A stretch of 64,000 bases of DNA from Paraburkholderia kirstenboschensis (GCF_904848585.1 NZ_CAJHCR010000003.1:558001-622000), one strand, 5' to 3'. Shown: positions 1 to 8,828, counted from the first letter of the stretch. Translations and numbers: made by a program. The notes: generated by a model from the sequence alone, not told the origin.

Positions 1-183
1 CGCTGGGACCACGCCACGCTCGACATTCTCAGCGAATTCAACAGCGAAGCCGCTCGCATCACCGCTTTTATCGAGCGCTTTCACGCGCATCTTCACCGCG
101 CTTATGACGCCGACTTCCTCGCTCAACTGATCCTGCAGAAGAAAGCGCAGTACTACAGCGAATTCGCCGCGTCCGGCGAATGA
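1..183 (+). CDS. C-terminal end of an unidentified protein (partial)
   Basis: The first 60 codons stay open in frame 1 and end at TGA 181-183. The start lies outside the window. The peptide is helical-looking, rich in His, Tyr, Phe and Ala, and ends QYYSEFAASGE. I do not recognise the family from this fragment. A perfect 28-bp palindrome three bases after the stop supports this being a real gene end. Confidence 0.6.
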   Translation, partial: RWDHATLDILSEFNSEAARITAFIERFHAHLHRAYDADFLAQLILQKKAQYYSEFAASGE

Positions 184-186
184 GCG

Positions 187-214
187 GCACGGCGGGAACA
201 TGTTCCCGCCGTGC
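187..214. terminator. Perfect palindrome behind the first gene, probable terminator
   Basis: Positions 187-200 (GCACGGCGGGAACA) are the exact reverse complement of 201-214. The stem would be about 12 bp with a tiny loop and lies directly after the stop at 183. No strong T-run follows on either strand, so it may act as a transcript-end stabiliser rather than a classical intrinsic terminator. Confidence 0.5.
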
Positions 215-287
215 GCAGTCTCGCTGGCTCCTGTTGCTTCTACTGACCGATAGGCCGGCGAGGTCTGTGCTTTCATCGTGGCGGCCT

Positions 288-1295
288 TCATGGCTGTCGG
301 CTTACCGAGGATCGGTTGGGCACTCGGCGCGCTGCATATGCGCGAGTTTGCGATTGCCCGTTGCCGCTGTTATGCCAGCCTCGACGGTGACGGTATGCTG
401 CCGCGCGCACCATGCCGACCTCCCACGCCTCGCGCATGTCTCCCGGTTCTGCGTCATGTCGCCAGTCCATCGCGCCAGCAATGCTGCGGACGCCGCCCGC
501 GGCGCGAGCATGCGCATACACCTTCGGACGCCCGCAACACTCGGAATACTCGCGGCTGAGCATCACATGCACGCCTATAGAAGATGCAAGCGCACTGATT
601 GCGAGCAGCGCGCCGAGTCCGAACGGCTGCGCCGCTTCGGTCACGAAGCCAAAGCCCAGCCATGCACATAACAGAAACGCAGCGACGTTGACAATGTCGT
701 GGCCCGGACGCGCCGCCGCACGAAGCGGCAGCACACCGCGCAATTTGCAGAATGCAATTGCCGATGTTGCGAAAATCAACGCCCCGGCGAACACGGCCGT
801 GCAAAGTTCGATTCGCTCGAAAATCGCCTCGATCGTCGACGGTGATGACGATGGCGGAAACAGATAACGCGCGACGCCGACGGACACGATTGATAGGCCC
901 ATGCCGCTCGCCACCAGCGCGACGAGCGCGGGCCGCCGGGCGAGATTGCGCCGACGCACGAGCCGCGCACCGGCAACGGAGCCTGCAACTGCCGCACATA
1001 TGTCGGCGGCGCCAGCACCGAGACCCGCGGCGAACACGCCGGAAACCGTGGCGGCCAGCGCGGCGGCACGCCAGCAAGGCTGACTTCCTCGCGCCGCATT
1101 CGAGCACCGCTGTGAGCGCGAGTTATGAATCAGCATCCGCTGCAAGGGCCGCGGCATCAAAGGCAGTCCGTGCATCGGCAATTGCCCGACCGCCGCAAGC
1201 ACCGAGCCGAGCGCACAAGCCAACAGCGCGGCGAACGTTGCCGTCAACGGTACGAACATTCCCAGCCACACGGTACTGTCTGACGCTTGCGACAC
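288..1295 (-). pseudogene. Decayed PntB-like transhydrogenase membrane domain
   Basis: A GTG start at 1295 has an AAGGAG five bases upstream and lies about 60 nt behind the FAH-family gene, so it looks like the last gene of that operon. The middle of the frame follows the membrane domain of NAD(P) transhydrogenase subunit beta. It reads IELCTAVFAGALIFATSAIAF, then FCKLRGVLPL and PGHDIVNVAAFLL, where PntB has [27 protein letters not shown] and PNRHKMNLAALVV. After about residue 260 the similarity leaves this frame: a neighbouring frame near 302-517 continues with weak PntB-like spacing (G-x6-M-x-R-A). The NADP-binding domain III is missing. Domain recognition is fairly good; frameshift plus truncation point to a pseudogene. 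It could instead be a diverged short membrane protein. Confidence 0.5.
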
Positions 1296-1358
1296 GCGTG
1301 CTCCTTCGTGTTCTTGATGCAACTCCGCGCGCTCGTGGCCCGCGGACCGACCCATCGT

Positions 1359-2180
1359 TCAAACGAGTCCCGCGACGACGCCTGGTTTAGACGCTTGCGA
1401 CCCGGTCGCTTGTGCCGCGTTCAGCGTGTTGCGCAGCGTGCCGATCCCGTCGATGGAAATCGACACCGTCGCCCCGTCCTTGATCGACCCCACTCCCACG
1501 GACGTACCGCATGCGATCACGTCGCCGGGTTCGAGCGTGAGGTCTTGCGAAATCAGGCTCACCTGCTCGGCCGGCGAAAACACCATGTCGGAGAGCGGAT
1601 AGTTCTGCCGCTCGACGCCGTCGAGCATCGTCACCAGATTCGCGCTTTGCCAATCGAAACCCGAGACGATAGCCGGGCCAATGCAGCAGAAAGTATCGAA
1701 GCCCTTGGCGCGGCACCATTGCGGAAAATGCGGATTCTCGTTGAGCAGATCGGCAGCTGTCACGTCGTTGACGAGCGTGTAGCCGAAAATCGCCTGAGCG
1801 GCCTCCTCGACGTCCGCATCGCGGCAACGCCGGCCGATCACAATGCCCAGCTCACCTTCATAGACGATCTTGCCCGCGTAGCTGGCCGGGCGGCGGATCG
1901 GCTCATCGGAGCCGATCACCGAGCCCGCCGGTTTCAGCAGAAAGAGCGGGTGCGTCGGCACCGGCTTGTCGAGCTTTGCGGCAAGCGCGTGATAGTTGTT
2001 CCAGAGTGCGACGACCTTGCCGGGCGCACAAGGTGCGAGCGGCGTCAGTGCGCGCGTCGACAACACCACGCCGGTCGGCACCGGCTGATCAAGACTTTCG
2101 TACTCGTGCAGGTAGGCACCTTCGACGCGGCCGAACACCACACCGCCATCGTTCGACATGAAACGCATCCACGTATCCAT
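1359..2180 (-). CDS. Fumarylacetoacetate hydrolase (FAH) family protein
   Basis: 273 residues with the FAH fold signature. The metal-ligand set is YEGELGIVIG (Glu108, Glu110) followed by VNDVTAADL (Asp139). The C-terminal half has GDVIACGTSVGVG and a closing IDGIGTLRN, all typical of the family. Members hydrolyse, decarboxylate or isomerise 2-oxo acids using Mg or Mn in the cytosol. The start at 2180 is chosen because AAGGAG sits about six bases upstream. It is the fourth gene of the minus-strand operon headed by the ThDP lyase, 82 nt behind the acyl-CoA synthetase. The substrate cannot be read from sequence; the context suggests a short oxo- or dicarboxylic acid. Confidence 0.85.
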   Translation of the reverse strand: MDTWMRFMSNDGGVVFGRVEGAYLHEYESLDQPVPTGVVLSTRALTPLAPCAPGKVVALWNNYHALAAKLDKPVPTHPLFLLKPAGSVIGSDEPIRRPASYAGKIVYEGELGIVIGRRCRDADVEEAAQAIFGYTLVNDVTAADLLNENPHFPQWCRAKGFDTFCCIGPAIVSGFDWQSANLVTMLDGVERQNYPLSDMVFSPAEQVSLISQDLTLEPGDVIACGTSVGVGSIKDGATVSISIDGIGTLRNTLNAAQATGSQASKPGVVAGLV

Positions 2181-2262
2181 ACGCCGCTCCTTGAGCGCTT
2201 CGGCACGATCTTCATCGCTCGTCGCGATGAAAACCGTGCCGCCTTACGTTTTACGCGTCAGG

Positions 2263-4458
2263 TCAGATCAACCCGGCACCGCGCGCCCACTGATACTTCG
2301 CACCCAGCACCGCGACGGGAATCTCCGTCGAATAGGCGTACGCCGGAACACCATGCGCGTACAGATATTCGGCGGCCTCTTCCACCTGTACGTCGCCCGC
2401 GAGCGATGCGACGATCGGCTTCTCGATGCCGCGCGCTTTCATTTCTTCCTTCACCTCGACAACGAGTCGCGCGAACACCATCGGCGGCGTGATGATCGTG
2501 TGCCAGTAGCCGAGAATGATCGCGTGAATGCGCGGATCTTCGAGGCCGAGGCGTATCGTGTTCTGATACGTGGACGGCGGCTCGCCGCCTGTAATGTCGA
2601 CAGGATTGCCTGCGGCTCCGAACGGAGGAATGAACTTGCGGAATGCGGCGTCGAGATCGGCGGGCATGGTCATGAGCGACAGGCGGTTGTCCACGCAAGC
2701 ATCGGACAACAGCACGCCCGAGCCGCCCGCCCCGGTGATGATCACCACGTTCTCGCCCTTCGGCGTGGGCAGTTTCGGAATGCCGCGCGCAAATTCCAGC
2801 AGGTCGCGCAAAGAGCGCGCGCGGATCACGCCGCATTGTTTGAACACGTCTTCGTAGATGCGGTCGTTGCCCGCAAGTGCGCCCGTGTGCGAGCTGGCAG
2901 CGCGCGCACCGAGACTCGTGCGACCCGCTTTCAACACTACCACCGGCTTTTTCTTTGAAACGCGCGCCGCCGTCTCCGCGAATGCGCGACCGTCTTTCAG
3001 ATCTTCGCAATGCTGCGCGATGATGTCGGTGTTCTCGTCCTGTTCGAAGAATGTCAGCAGATCGTCTTCGTCGATATCGGACTTGTTGCCGAGACCCACG
3101 ATTGCCGACACGCCCATCTTCGCCGAACGCGAGAAGCCGATGATCGCCATGCCGATACCGCCGGACTGCGACGACAACGCCGCCTTGCCCTGCACATCGT
3201 ACGGTGTGCAAAACGTCGCGCACAGGTTCTTCGGCGTGTAGTAGAAACCGTAAATGTTCGGGCCCATCAGGCGAATGTCGTATTCGCGTGCAATCGCAAC
3301 GATTTCCTGCTGGCCTTCCACATTGCCGGTTTCCGCAAAACCCGAAGGAATCAGCACCGCACCGGGAATGCCCTTCTTGCCGACTTCCGTCAGCGCGCCG
3401 GCGACGAACTTTGCCGGAATGGCGAACACGGCGACGTCGATATCGCCCGGCACGTCCAGCACGCTTTTATAAGCCTTGCGTCCCATGATCTCGTCGGCCT
3501 TAGGGTGGATCGGATAGATCTCTCCCTGATAGCCGCCGTTGATCAGATTCTTCATGACCGAGTTGCCGATCTTGCCGTCTTCCGCCGACGCGCCAATGAC
3601 AGCGACGCGATCCGGCTTCATGATGCGGTTCATCTGCCGCACGATGTCTTCCTGACTCGGCCGGTAGCGCTCGACTGGCGGCTCGAAGTCGAGCACGATT
3701 CGTACGTCGGCGGCGATCGCGCCACGCTTGCTCGCAAACACCGGGTTCAGATCGAGCTCCGATATTTCCGGGAAGTCGGATACGAGCCGCGACACGTTTT
3801 CGATCAATCCGGCGAGCGCCTCGCGATCGACCGGCTCACCGCCGCGCACGCCTTTGAGCATTTCGGCTGCCGCAATGCCGTCTAGCATCGAACGCGCGTC
3901 GTCGCGTGTAGCCGGGGCGAGGCGGAACGTAATGTCCTTCAGCACTTCGACGAGTACGCCGCCAAGGCCGAACGCCACCAGCTTGCCGAACGACGGATCG
4001 GTGACTGCGCCGACAATCACTTCCTGGCCGCCGCCGATCATCTGCTGCACCTGCACGCCGAGCAGGTTGGCCTGTGCGTTATAGCGCTTCGCGTTCTCCA
4101 TGATCGTCGCGAAACCCTGCACCACGTCGGCAGCATTCTTTACGCCGACGAGTACGCCACCCGCCTCCGTCTTGTGCAGAATTTCCGGTGAAACGATCTT
4201 CAGCACGACCGGGAAGCCGATCTCGGTAGCAAATTGCGCGGCTTCGGCCGCGGTCGTGGCGAGCGCTTCTTTCGGGACCGAAATGCCGTACACGTCGCAC
4301 ACCAGCTTGCCTTCCGGCGCGGTGAGCGAGGTGCGGCCCTCCGCCTTGGCGTGATCGAGAATATGCCGCACGACGTCCTTGTTGGCGACCTGCGCGTGGT
4401 CGTCGGGCGTGTGGGCGGTGCCGCGTTCCTTCAGTGAGAGCGTGTCTTCGTATGCCAT
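2263..4458 (-). CDS. ADP-forming acyl-CoA synthetase (acetate-CoA ligase family)
   Basis: 731 residues in the swapped order of fused NDP-forming acyl-CoA synthetases. The ATP-grasp half is about residues 30-260 and includes LHKTEAGG with His95. The CoA-binding Rossmann domain begins VAVIGASAEDGKIGNS near 286-300. The ligase domain carries ASSHTGALAG, where His524 matches the phospho-histidine of the family. These enzymes interconvert acyl-CoA + ADP + Pi with acid + CoA + ATP. It lies between frc and the FAH gene, 101 nt after frc. Inference: it could recover the formyl-CoA or oxalyl-CoA thioester energy as ATP, or activate the incoming acid. The substrate is unproven. Confidence 0.85.
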   Translation of the reverse strand: MAYEDTLSLKERGTAHTPDDHAQVANKDVVRHILDHAKAEGRTSLTAPEGKLVCDVYGISVPKEALATTAAEAAQFATEIGFPVVLKIVSPEILHKTEAGGVLVGVKNAADVVQGFATIMENAKRYNAQANLLGVQVQQMIGGGQEVIVGAVTDPSFGKLVAFGLGGVLVEVLKDITFRLAPATRDDARSMLDGIAAAEMLKGVRGGEPVDREALAGLIENVSRLVSDFPEISELDLNPVFASKRGAIAADVRIVLDFEPPVERYRPSQEDIVRQMNRIMKPDRVAVIGASAEDGKIGNSVMKNLINGGYQGEIYPIHPKADEIMGRKAYKSVLDVPGDIDVAVFAIPAKFVAGALTEVGKKGIPGAVLIPSGFAETGNVEGQQEIVAIAREYDIRLMGPNIYGFYYTPKNLCATFCTPYDVQGKAALSSQSGGIGMAIIGFSRSAKMGVSAIVGLGNKSDIDEDDLLTFFEQDENTDIIAQHCEDLKDGRAFAETAARVSKKKPVVVLKAGRTSLGARAASSHTGALAGNDRIYEDVFKQCGVIRARSLRDLLEFARGIPKLPTPKGENVVIITGAGGSGVLLSDACVDNRLSLMTMPADLDAAFRKFIPPFGAAGNPVDITGGEPPSTYQNTIRLGLEDPRIHAIILGYWHTIITPPMVFARLVVEVKEEMKARGIEKPIVASLAGDVQVEEAAEYLYAHGVPAYAYSTEIPVAVLGAKYQWARGAGLI

Positions 4459-4490
4459 GTCCTGCCGTCTCCAATGCGGGTTCGAAAGGC

Positions 4491-4534
4491 GCCGCCCGGC
4501 ACCGCGCTCGCCTGAATGGCGAGCGGCGGGCGGC
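4491..4534 (-). other. Compound stem-loop between frc and the acyl-CoA synthetase gene
   Basis: An outer pair GCCGCCCG (4491-4498) with CGGGCGGC (4527-4534) encloses a second hairpin, CGCTCGCC (4505-4512) with GGCGAGCG (4518-4525). No T-run follows on the minus strand. It lies in the 101-nt gap inside the operon, so a role in mRNA processing or stability is more likely than full termination. Confidence 0.5.
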
Positions 4535-4559
4535 TTGCACTACGGTTTTTCTAATGCGC

Positions 4560-5807
4560 CTAGATGGCGCCGGCGGTACGCAATGCGCTGATCTGTTCGG
4601 GTGAATAACCCAGCTCAGCCATGACTTCGTCGGTATGTTCGCCAAGCAGCGGCGAGCGCTTGACTTCGGTGGGGCTGTCGGACAGCTTGATAGGATTGCC
4701 AACTGTCAGATATTTGCCGCGCGTCGGATGATCGACTTCGACGATCGTGCCGGTTTGACGCAGCGAGGGCTCTTCCGCGATCTCCTTCATCGACAGAATC
4801 GGCCCGCACGGAATGTCGTACTTGTTGAGGATCTGCATGGCCTCGAACTTGGTCTTGGTCATGGTCCAGCGTTCGATCTCCGCGAAAATATCTTTCAGGC
4901 GCGGCAGGCGCGCGGCGGGCGTCGCGTAGTCAGGGTCGGTGGCCCACTCTTCCTTACCGATCACGTTGCAGATCTTCGCCCACACCGGAGCCTGCGTGAT
5001 GAAGTAGATGTATGCGTTCGGATCGGTCTCCCAGCCTTTGCACTTCAGAATCCAGCCGGGCTGACCGCCGCCAGACGCATTGCCTGCGCGCGGCACCGCT
5101 TCGCCGAACTTGCCGTTCGGATACTGCGGATACTCTTTCATCACACCGGTGCGTTCAAGCCGTTGCTGATCGCGCAACTTCACGCGACACAGATTGAGCA
5201 CGCCGTCCTGCATCGCGGCAAGTACGCGCTGGCCACGGCCGGTTTGCGTGCGCTGATAGAGCGCGGTGACGATGCCGAGCGCGAGATGCAACCCCGTGCC
5301 GCTGTCGCCAATCTGCGCGCCGGTCACGACAGGCGGACCGTCGTCGAAGCCCGTCGTGGATGCCGCGCCGCCCGCGCACTGCGCGACGTTCTCGTAGACC
5401 TTGCAGTCTTCATACGGGCCAGGGCCGAAACCCTTCACCGACGCTACGATCATGCGCGGGTTCAATTCCTGAATGCGCTCCCACGTAAAACCCATGCGAT
5501 CCAGCGCGCCCGGCGCAAAGTTCTCCACCAGCACGTCGCATTTCTGGATCAGCGCTTCGAGAACCTGCTTGCCCTCGGGGTTCTTCGTATCGATCGTGAC
5601 CGAACGCTTGTTATGGTTGAGCATCGTGAAGTACAGGCTATCCACGTCCGGAATGTCACGCAGTTGTTCTCGCGTGATGTCGCCCGCTCCCGCCCGCTCC
5701 ACCTTGATCACGTCCGCGCCGAACCACGCCAGCAATTGCGTGCATGTCGGGCCCGATTGCACATGCGTGAAATCGAGAATGCGCACGCCGTCGAGTGCTT
5801 TGCCCAT
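4560..5807 (-). CDS. frc: Formyl-CoA:oxalate CoA-transferase
   Basis: 415 residues, class III CoA-transferase, closely resembling E. coli YfdW/Frc along its length ([51 protein letters not shown]). It moves CoA from formyl-CoA to oxalate, giving oxalyl-CoA and formate. Visible key residues are Gln17, Asp168 in IGDS (matching the catalytic aspartate, Asp169 in Oxalobacter) and the glycine loop SGGGQPG near 245-251. Residue 48 is Gln, as in E. coli YfdW, where Oxalobacter has Trp. It starts 24 nt behind the ThDP lyase gene in the same operon. Function within the family is confident. Confidence 0.93.
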   Translation of the reverse strand: MGKALDGVRILDFTHVQSGPTCTQLLAWFGADVIKVERAGAGDITREQLRDIPDVDSLYFTMLNHNKRSVTIDTKNPEGKQVLEALIQKCDVLVENFAPGALDRMGFTWERIQELNPRMIVASVKGFGPGPYEDCKVYENVAQCAGGAASTTGFDDGPPVVTGAQIGDSGTGLHLALGIVTALYQRTQTGRGQRVLAAMQDGVLNLCRVKLRDQQRLERTGVMKEYPQYPNGKFGEAVPRAGNASGGGQPGWILKCKGWETDPNAYIYFITQAPVWAKICNVIGKEEWATDPDYATPAARLPRLKDIFAEIERWTMTKTKFEAMQILNKYDIPCGPILSMKEIAEEPSLRQTGTIVEVDHPTRGKYLTVGNPIKLSDSPTEVKRSPLLGEHTDEVMAELGYSPEQISALRTAGAI

Positions 5808-5831
5808 GTCGTGTCTCCTAAGGTATCCGTA

Positions 5832-7595
5832 TTACTTGTACATGGTCTGGTTCTTCGTGCCCGGTGCATACTCGCGCGGGTCGACCCAGATGTTGACGAC
5901 AGCCGAGCGCCCCGTGCGATGAATCGCTTCGCGTGCACGCTGCAATGCGCCTGCGATCTGGGCGGGGTCGCGCACCTCTTCGCCATGGCCGCCGAGCATT
6001 TCGGCGAACTTGCTGAAGGGTACGTCGCTCAGCAGATTGCCTACATTGCCGCGCTCGTCGCCATATTTGGCGAGCTGGCCGTAGCGAATCTGATTCATCG
6101 CCGAGTTATTACCGATCACCGCGAGGTACGGTGCACCGAAGCGGTTGGCCGTTTCCATGTCGAACGCGGTCATGCCGAACGAGCCGTCGCCGTAGTAGCA
6201 CAGCACTTCTTTCTGCGGATGCGCGATCTTGGCCGCAAGCGCGAAGCCGGTACCGACACCGAGCGAGCCGAGCGCGCCCGGGTCCATCCATTGGCCAGGA
6301 CGGCGCGGACGAACGGCTTGCGCGGAGATCGTCACTACGTCGCCGCCGTCGCCGATATAAACGGTGTCGTCGGAGAGAAACTCATTGAGTTCGTAGGCCA
6401 CGCGATACGGATGGATCGGCGTGCTGTTCGACTTGAAGAGCGGCATGAGTTTTTCCGTCGCCGTGGCTTCGGCGTCCTGCAACTGCGCCATCCACTTGCG
6501 GCGTGCCTGGCGCTTGTCGTCCTTCAGGCGGCCGCTTGCGGCTTGCAATACAGCGGCGAGGATCGCACCCGGATCGCCAACCAGACCGAGGTCGATATCG
6601 CGGTTCTTGCCGACAGTCCGGTAGTCCATGTCGATCTGCACAAGCGTCAGCTCCTTGCTGATGCGCTTGCCATACCCCATGCGGAAATCGAACGGCGTGC
6701 CGACGACGATCAGAACGTCCGCATTGGCAAACGCCTGTGAACGCGTGCGGTCGAAGTGATGCGGATCGCCCGGCGGCAGCAGCCCGCGGCTCGCGCCATT
6801 GAAATAGCCGGGAATGTCGAGGCCGCGTAGCAGCGCGATCGCTTCCTCATGACCGCGCGCGGTCCATACCTGCTGGCCGTACAGAATCGCGGGGCGCTCG
6901 GAATTGACGAGAATGTCCGCGAGTTTCTCGATATCGCGCGGGTCGCCAATCGATTTGGTCGACGCACGATAGTTACCCGGCTGCGGCACGACCGCGCGCG
7001 TGAGGTCGACTTCGCGGTCGAGCACGTCGCGCGGAATTTCCAGGTAAGCCGGACCGGGCGCGCCGTTGAAACACTCGCGCGCGGCCATCGAGATCATGTC
7101 GGCGACCCGCTCAGTGCTCGACACGCTGGCGGCGAACTTCGTGATAGGCGCCATGATGTCGACGTGCGGCAGGTCTTGCAGCGAACCCATCTTGTGTTGC
7201 GTCAGCGCCCCCTGTCCACCGATATGCAGGACCGGGCTCTCGGAGCGGAACGCGGTCGCAATGCCCGTCACCGCGTTCGTGCAGCCGGGACCGGCTGTCG
7301 TGACCACGCAGCCGAGCTTGCCGGTCTGCCGCGCATAGCCGTCTGCCGCGTGCGCCGCGACCTGCTCATGGCGCACGTCGATGATGCGAATCCCTTCGTC
7401 CACACAACCGTCGTAAATGTCGATGATGTGGCCGCCGCACAGCGTGAAGATCGTATCGACGCCTTCGTTTTTCAGCGCCTTCGCGACCAGATGGCCGCCC
7501 GAGACGACGCCCGCATTGCGCGTCTTCTGCTTGAGCGTGTCTTCGGCGGTGGTGTTGGCTGTGGTTGGGTTCAGGGATGAAACAACTGCAGACAT
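5832..7595 (-). CDS. ThDP-dependent lyase of the IlvG/ILVBL/2-hydroxyacyl-CoA lyase branch
   Basis: 587 residues from the ATG at 7595, chosen because AGGAG lies six bases upstream; an in-frame start at 7661 lacks this. It has the three-domain ThDP layout: catalytic Glu77 in DVRHEQ, TTAGPGCTNAVTG, and GDGSFGM with IGNN 25 residues on as the ThDP/metal motif. Next to frc one expects oxalyl-CoA decarboxylase, and that may be its job. However, FTLCGGHIIDIYDG and SLQDLPHVD resemble mycobacterial IlvG and human ILVBL rather than the Oxalobacter enzyme (GIPITNLARMW and the EREIVDLQQGDYEEMDQ region). It might cleave oxalyl-CoA or a 2-hydroxyacyl-CoA to formyl-CoA. First gene of the operon. Confidence 0.8.
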   Translation of the reverse strand: MSAVVSSLNPTTANTTAEDTLKQKTRNAGVVSGGHLVAKALKNEGVDTIFTLCGGHIIDIYDGCVDEGIRIIDVRHEQVAAHAADGYARQTGKLGCVVTTAGPGCTNAVTGIATAFRSESPVLHIGGQGALTQHKMGSLQDLPHVDIMAPITKFAASVSSTERVADMISMAARECFNGAPGPAYLEIPRDVLDREVDLTRAVVPQPGNYRASTKSIGDPRDIEKLADILVNSERPAILYGQQVWTARGHEEAIALLRGLDIPGYFNGASRGLLPPGDPHHFDRTRSQAFANADVLIVVGTPFDFRMGYGKRISKELTLVQIDMDYRTVGKNRDIDLGLVGDPGAILAAVLQAASGRLKDDKRQARRKWMAQLQDAEATATEKLMPLFKSNSTPIHPYRVAYELNEFLSDDTVYIGDGGDVVTISAQAVRPRRPGQWMDPGALGSLGVGTGFALAAKIAHPQKEVLCYYGDGSFGMTAFDMETANRFGAPYLAVIGNNSAMNQIRYGQLAKYGDERGNVGNLLSDVPFSKFAEMLGGHGEEVRDPAQIAGALQRAREAIHRTGRSAVVNIWVDPREYAPGTKNQTMYK

Positions 7596-7632
7596 GGTCG
7601 TCTCCTGTGTGTCGACCGGAGCCGGCGCTCTA

Positions 7633-7701
7633 GCGCTCAGTCCGGTCCCATGCTTTGGCATCGATGGAGGTCCGCGCTTGGGCGCTTACTCCGGTCCCAT
7701 G
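7633..7701 (-). repeat. Duplicated 20-bp leader element upstream of the lyase-frc operon
   Basis: GCGCTCAGTCCGGTCCCATG (7633-7652) and GCGCTTACTCCGGTCCCATG (7682-7701) match at 18 of 20 positions and are 49 bp apart, in the probable 5' leader of the operon. Read on the minus strand, each copy encodes a four-codon frame, ATG GGA CCG then GAG TAA or GAC TGA. No clear ribosome binding site precedes either. Confidence 0.5.
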
Positions 7702-7786
7702 AAAGACTGCTGCTTGGTGGTTCTATAACGGTTATTGACTGACGCCCCGCTTCGGGACTCGCCTCCGCGTCTGACGCTGGCCTCTC

Positions 7787-7809
7787 CACATACGGTATGT
7801 GATATATCA
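7787..7809. promoter_or_regulatory. Operator-like dyads, likely GntR site 1
   Basis: CACATAC-G-GTATGTG (7787-7801) is a perfect dyad. It overlaps the perfect 10-bp palindrome TGATATATCA (7800-7809). The composite GGTATGTGATATATCA (7794-7809) recurs in exact inverted form at 7956-7971 and with two changes at 9095-9110. It sits upstream of the ThDP lyase operon and is a good candidate for the adjacent FCD GntR protein. Confidence 0.6.
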
Positions 7810-7955
7810 AGAAGAGGCAAGAGCTATCCAACGGCTTTCCCAACTCTTGTATTCCCTCGAAGAGCCTTACCGGACGGGGCATCGCCGCTTTACACGGTTT
7901 GTCCAGCCACCCCTTCAAGGGAAAACACTGAGCAGATTTCACATGCGCTCACTGT

Positions 7956-7971
7956 TGATATATCACATACC
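7956..7971. promoter_or_regulatory. Operator-like site 2, exact inverted copy of site 1
   Basis: TGATATATCACATACC is the exact reverse complement of GGTATGTGATATATCA at 7794-7809, with centres 162 bp apart. The rest of the intergenic stretch 7596-8108 holds the operon leader, the ATAACGGTTAT dyad (7725-7735) and the terminator of the regulator gene. Confidence 0.6.
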
Positions 7972-8023
7972 ACATTTCACGAGACGTCAAGCGCGGTGTT
8001 TCCCTACGAGCCGAGCGGCAATG

Positions 8024-8054
8024 AAAAAGCCCGCGGTGTGCGAACACCGCGGGC
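8024..8054 (-). terminator. Intrinsic terminator of the GntR gene
   Basis: An 11-bp perfect stem, GCCCGCGGTGT (8029-8039) with ACACCGCGGGC (8044-8054), has a four-base loop. On the minus strand it is followed by five T (8028-8024), 55 nt after the regulator's stop. Confidence 0.85.
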
Positions 8055-8108
8055 TTCTTGCCGGCCGGATCTTGTGGCCGCTGGCAGCGGCCTCGGCTTA
8101 CTCAGTCA

Positions 8109-8828
8109 TTAGTCGAGAAAGTCGCAATTCTTCTCCACGAACGCCGCCAAATCGAGCGAATGCTGGCGCGTGAGACGCTCGGCCAGTTCCGTGTCCCGCT
8201 TTTCCAGCGCCTCGATAATGCGTAAGTGGTCGACGATCGACCGCGAAGCGCGATCGCTCTGCGAAATGGTCATGCGCCGGATCGCGCGCACGTGGATAAA
8301 AATATTCTTGATGGTGTCGAGAATGATCTGCGACTTCGACAACTCGACGATGGCCTGGTGAAACGCGATGTTCGCGTCGGAATACTCGGCGATGTGCTCG
8401 GCCGGCGTGCCGTCGCGGAAATTGTCGAACATGTGCCGCAGGCGGGCGATTTCCCCGTCCGTGGCGCGCTGCGTCGCGAGACGCGCCGCCATGCTTTCAA
8501 GCGCGGCCCACATGTGGATCATTTCGACGATCTCGCGCTTGCTCTTGCGCACGATGTAAATACCGCGGCGAGGGACCATACGCAGAAAGCCCTCCTGCTC
8601 GAGCAGCGTCATCGCCTCGCGCACCGGCGTACGGCTTACTCCGAGCGTTTCGCTCAGCACACGCTCGTCCAGACGGATTTCATCACGCGTCTGGTAGATG
8701 TCCGCGTCGGCAATAGCCTGACGCAACATTGCGTAAGCCTGATCGCGCAAGCTCGCGCTTGCGCCGATAGGCTGCAACGACAATGTCAAAGGTGTTGCCA
8801 CTGCTTCAGTTTGAAGTTCCGACGACAT
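8109..8828 (-). CDS. GntR-family (FCD subfamily) transcriptional regulator
   Basis: 239 residues. The winged helix-turn-helix is at about 30-92, with LSETLGVSRTPVREAMTLL as the recognition region and PRRGIYIV as the wing. The all-helical FCD effector domain has Asp151 and His157 in DANIAFHQAI plus later His residues (VDHLRIIEAL, RQHSLDL) of the usual metal-binding set. FCD regulators sense small organic acids. It lies between the lyase-frc operon and a divergent MFS gene. Three copies of one 16-bp motif flank it, so it probably controls both units and itself. The start at 8828 has AAGAGG upstream. Confidence 0.9.
   Translation of the reverse strand: MSSELQTEAVATPLTLSLQPIGASASLRDQAYAMLRQAIADADIYQTRDEIRLDERVLSETLGVSRTPVREAMTLLEQEGFLRMVPRRGIYIVRKSKREIVEMIHMWAALESMAARLATQRATDGEIARLRHMFDNFRDGTPAEHIAEYSDANIAFHQAIVELSKSQIILDTIKNIFIHVRAIRRMTISQSDRASRSIVDHLRIIEALEKRDTELAERLTRQHSLDLAAFVEKNCDFLD

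Noticed and set aside
4635..6740. A 701-codon open frame on the plus strand opposite frc and the ThDP lyase
   Set aside because: It is antisense to two clear enzymes, is rich in Arg, His and Ala, and lacks domain-like segments; typical of the open complementary frame of GC-rich genes.
5832..7595. Calling the ThDP enzyme a classical oxalyl-CoA decarboxylase (oxc) or acetolactate synthase (ilvB)
   Set aside because: Signature regions of Oxalobacter/E. coli OXC are absent, and no small regulatory subunit or Ilv gene is near; kept as a branch-level call.
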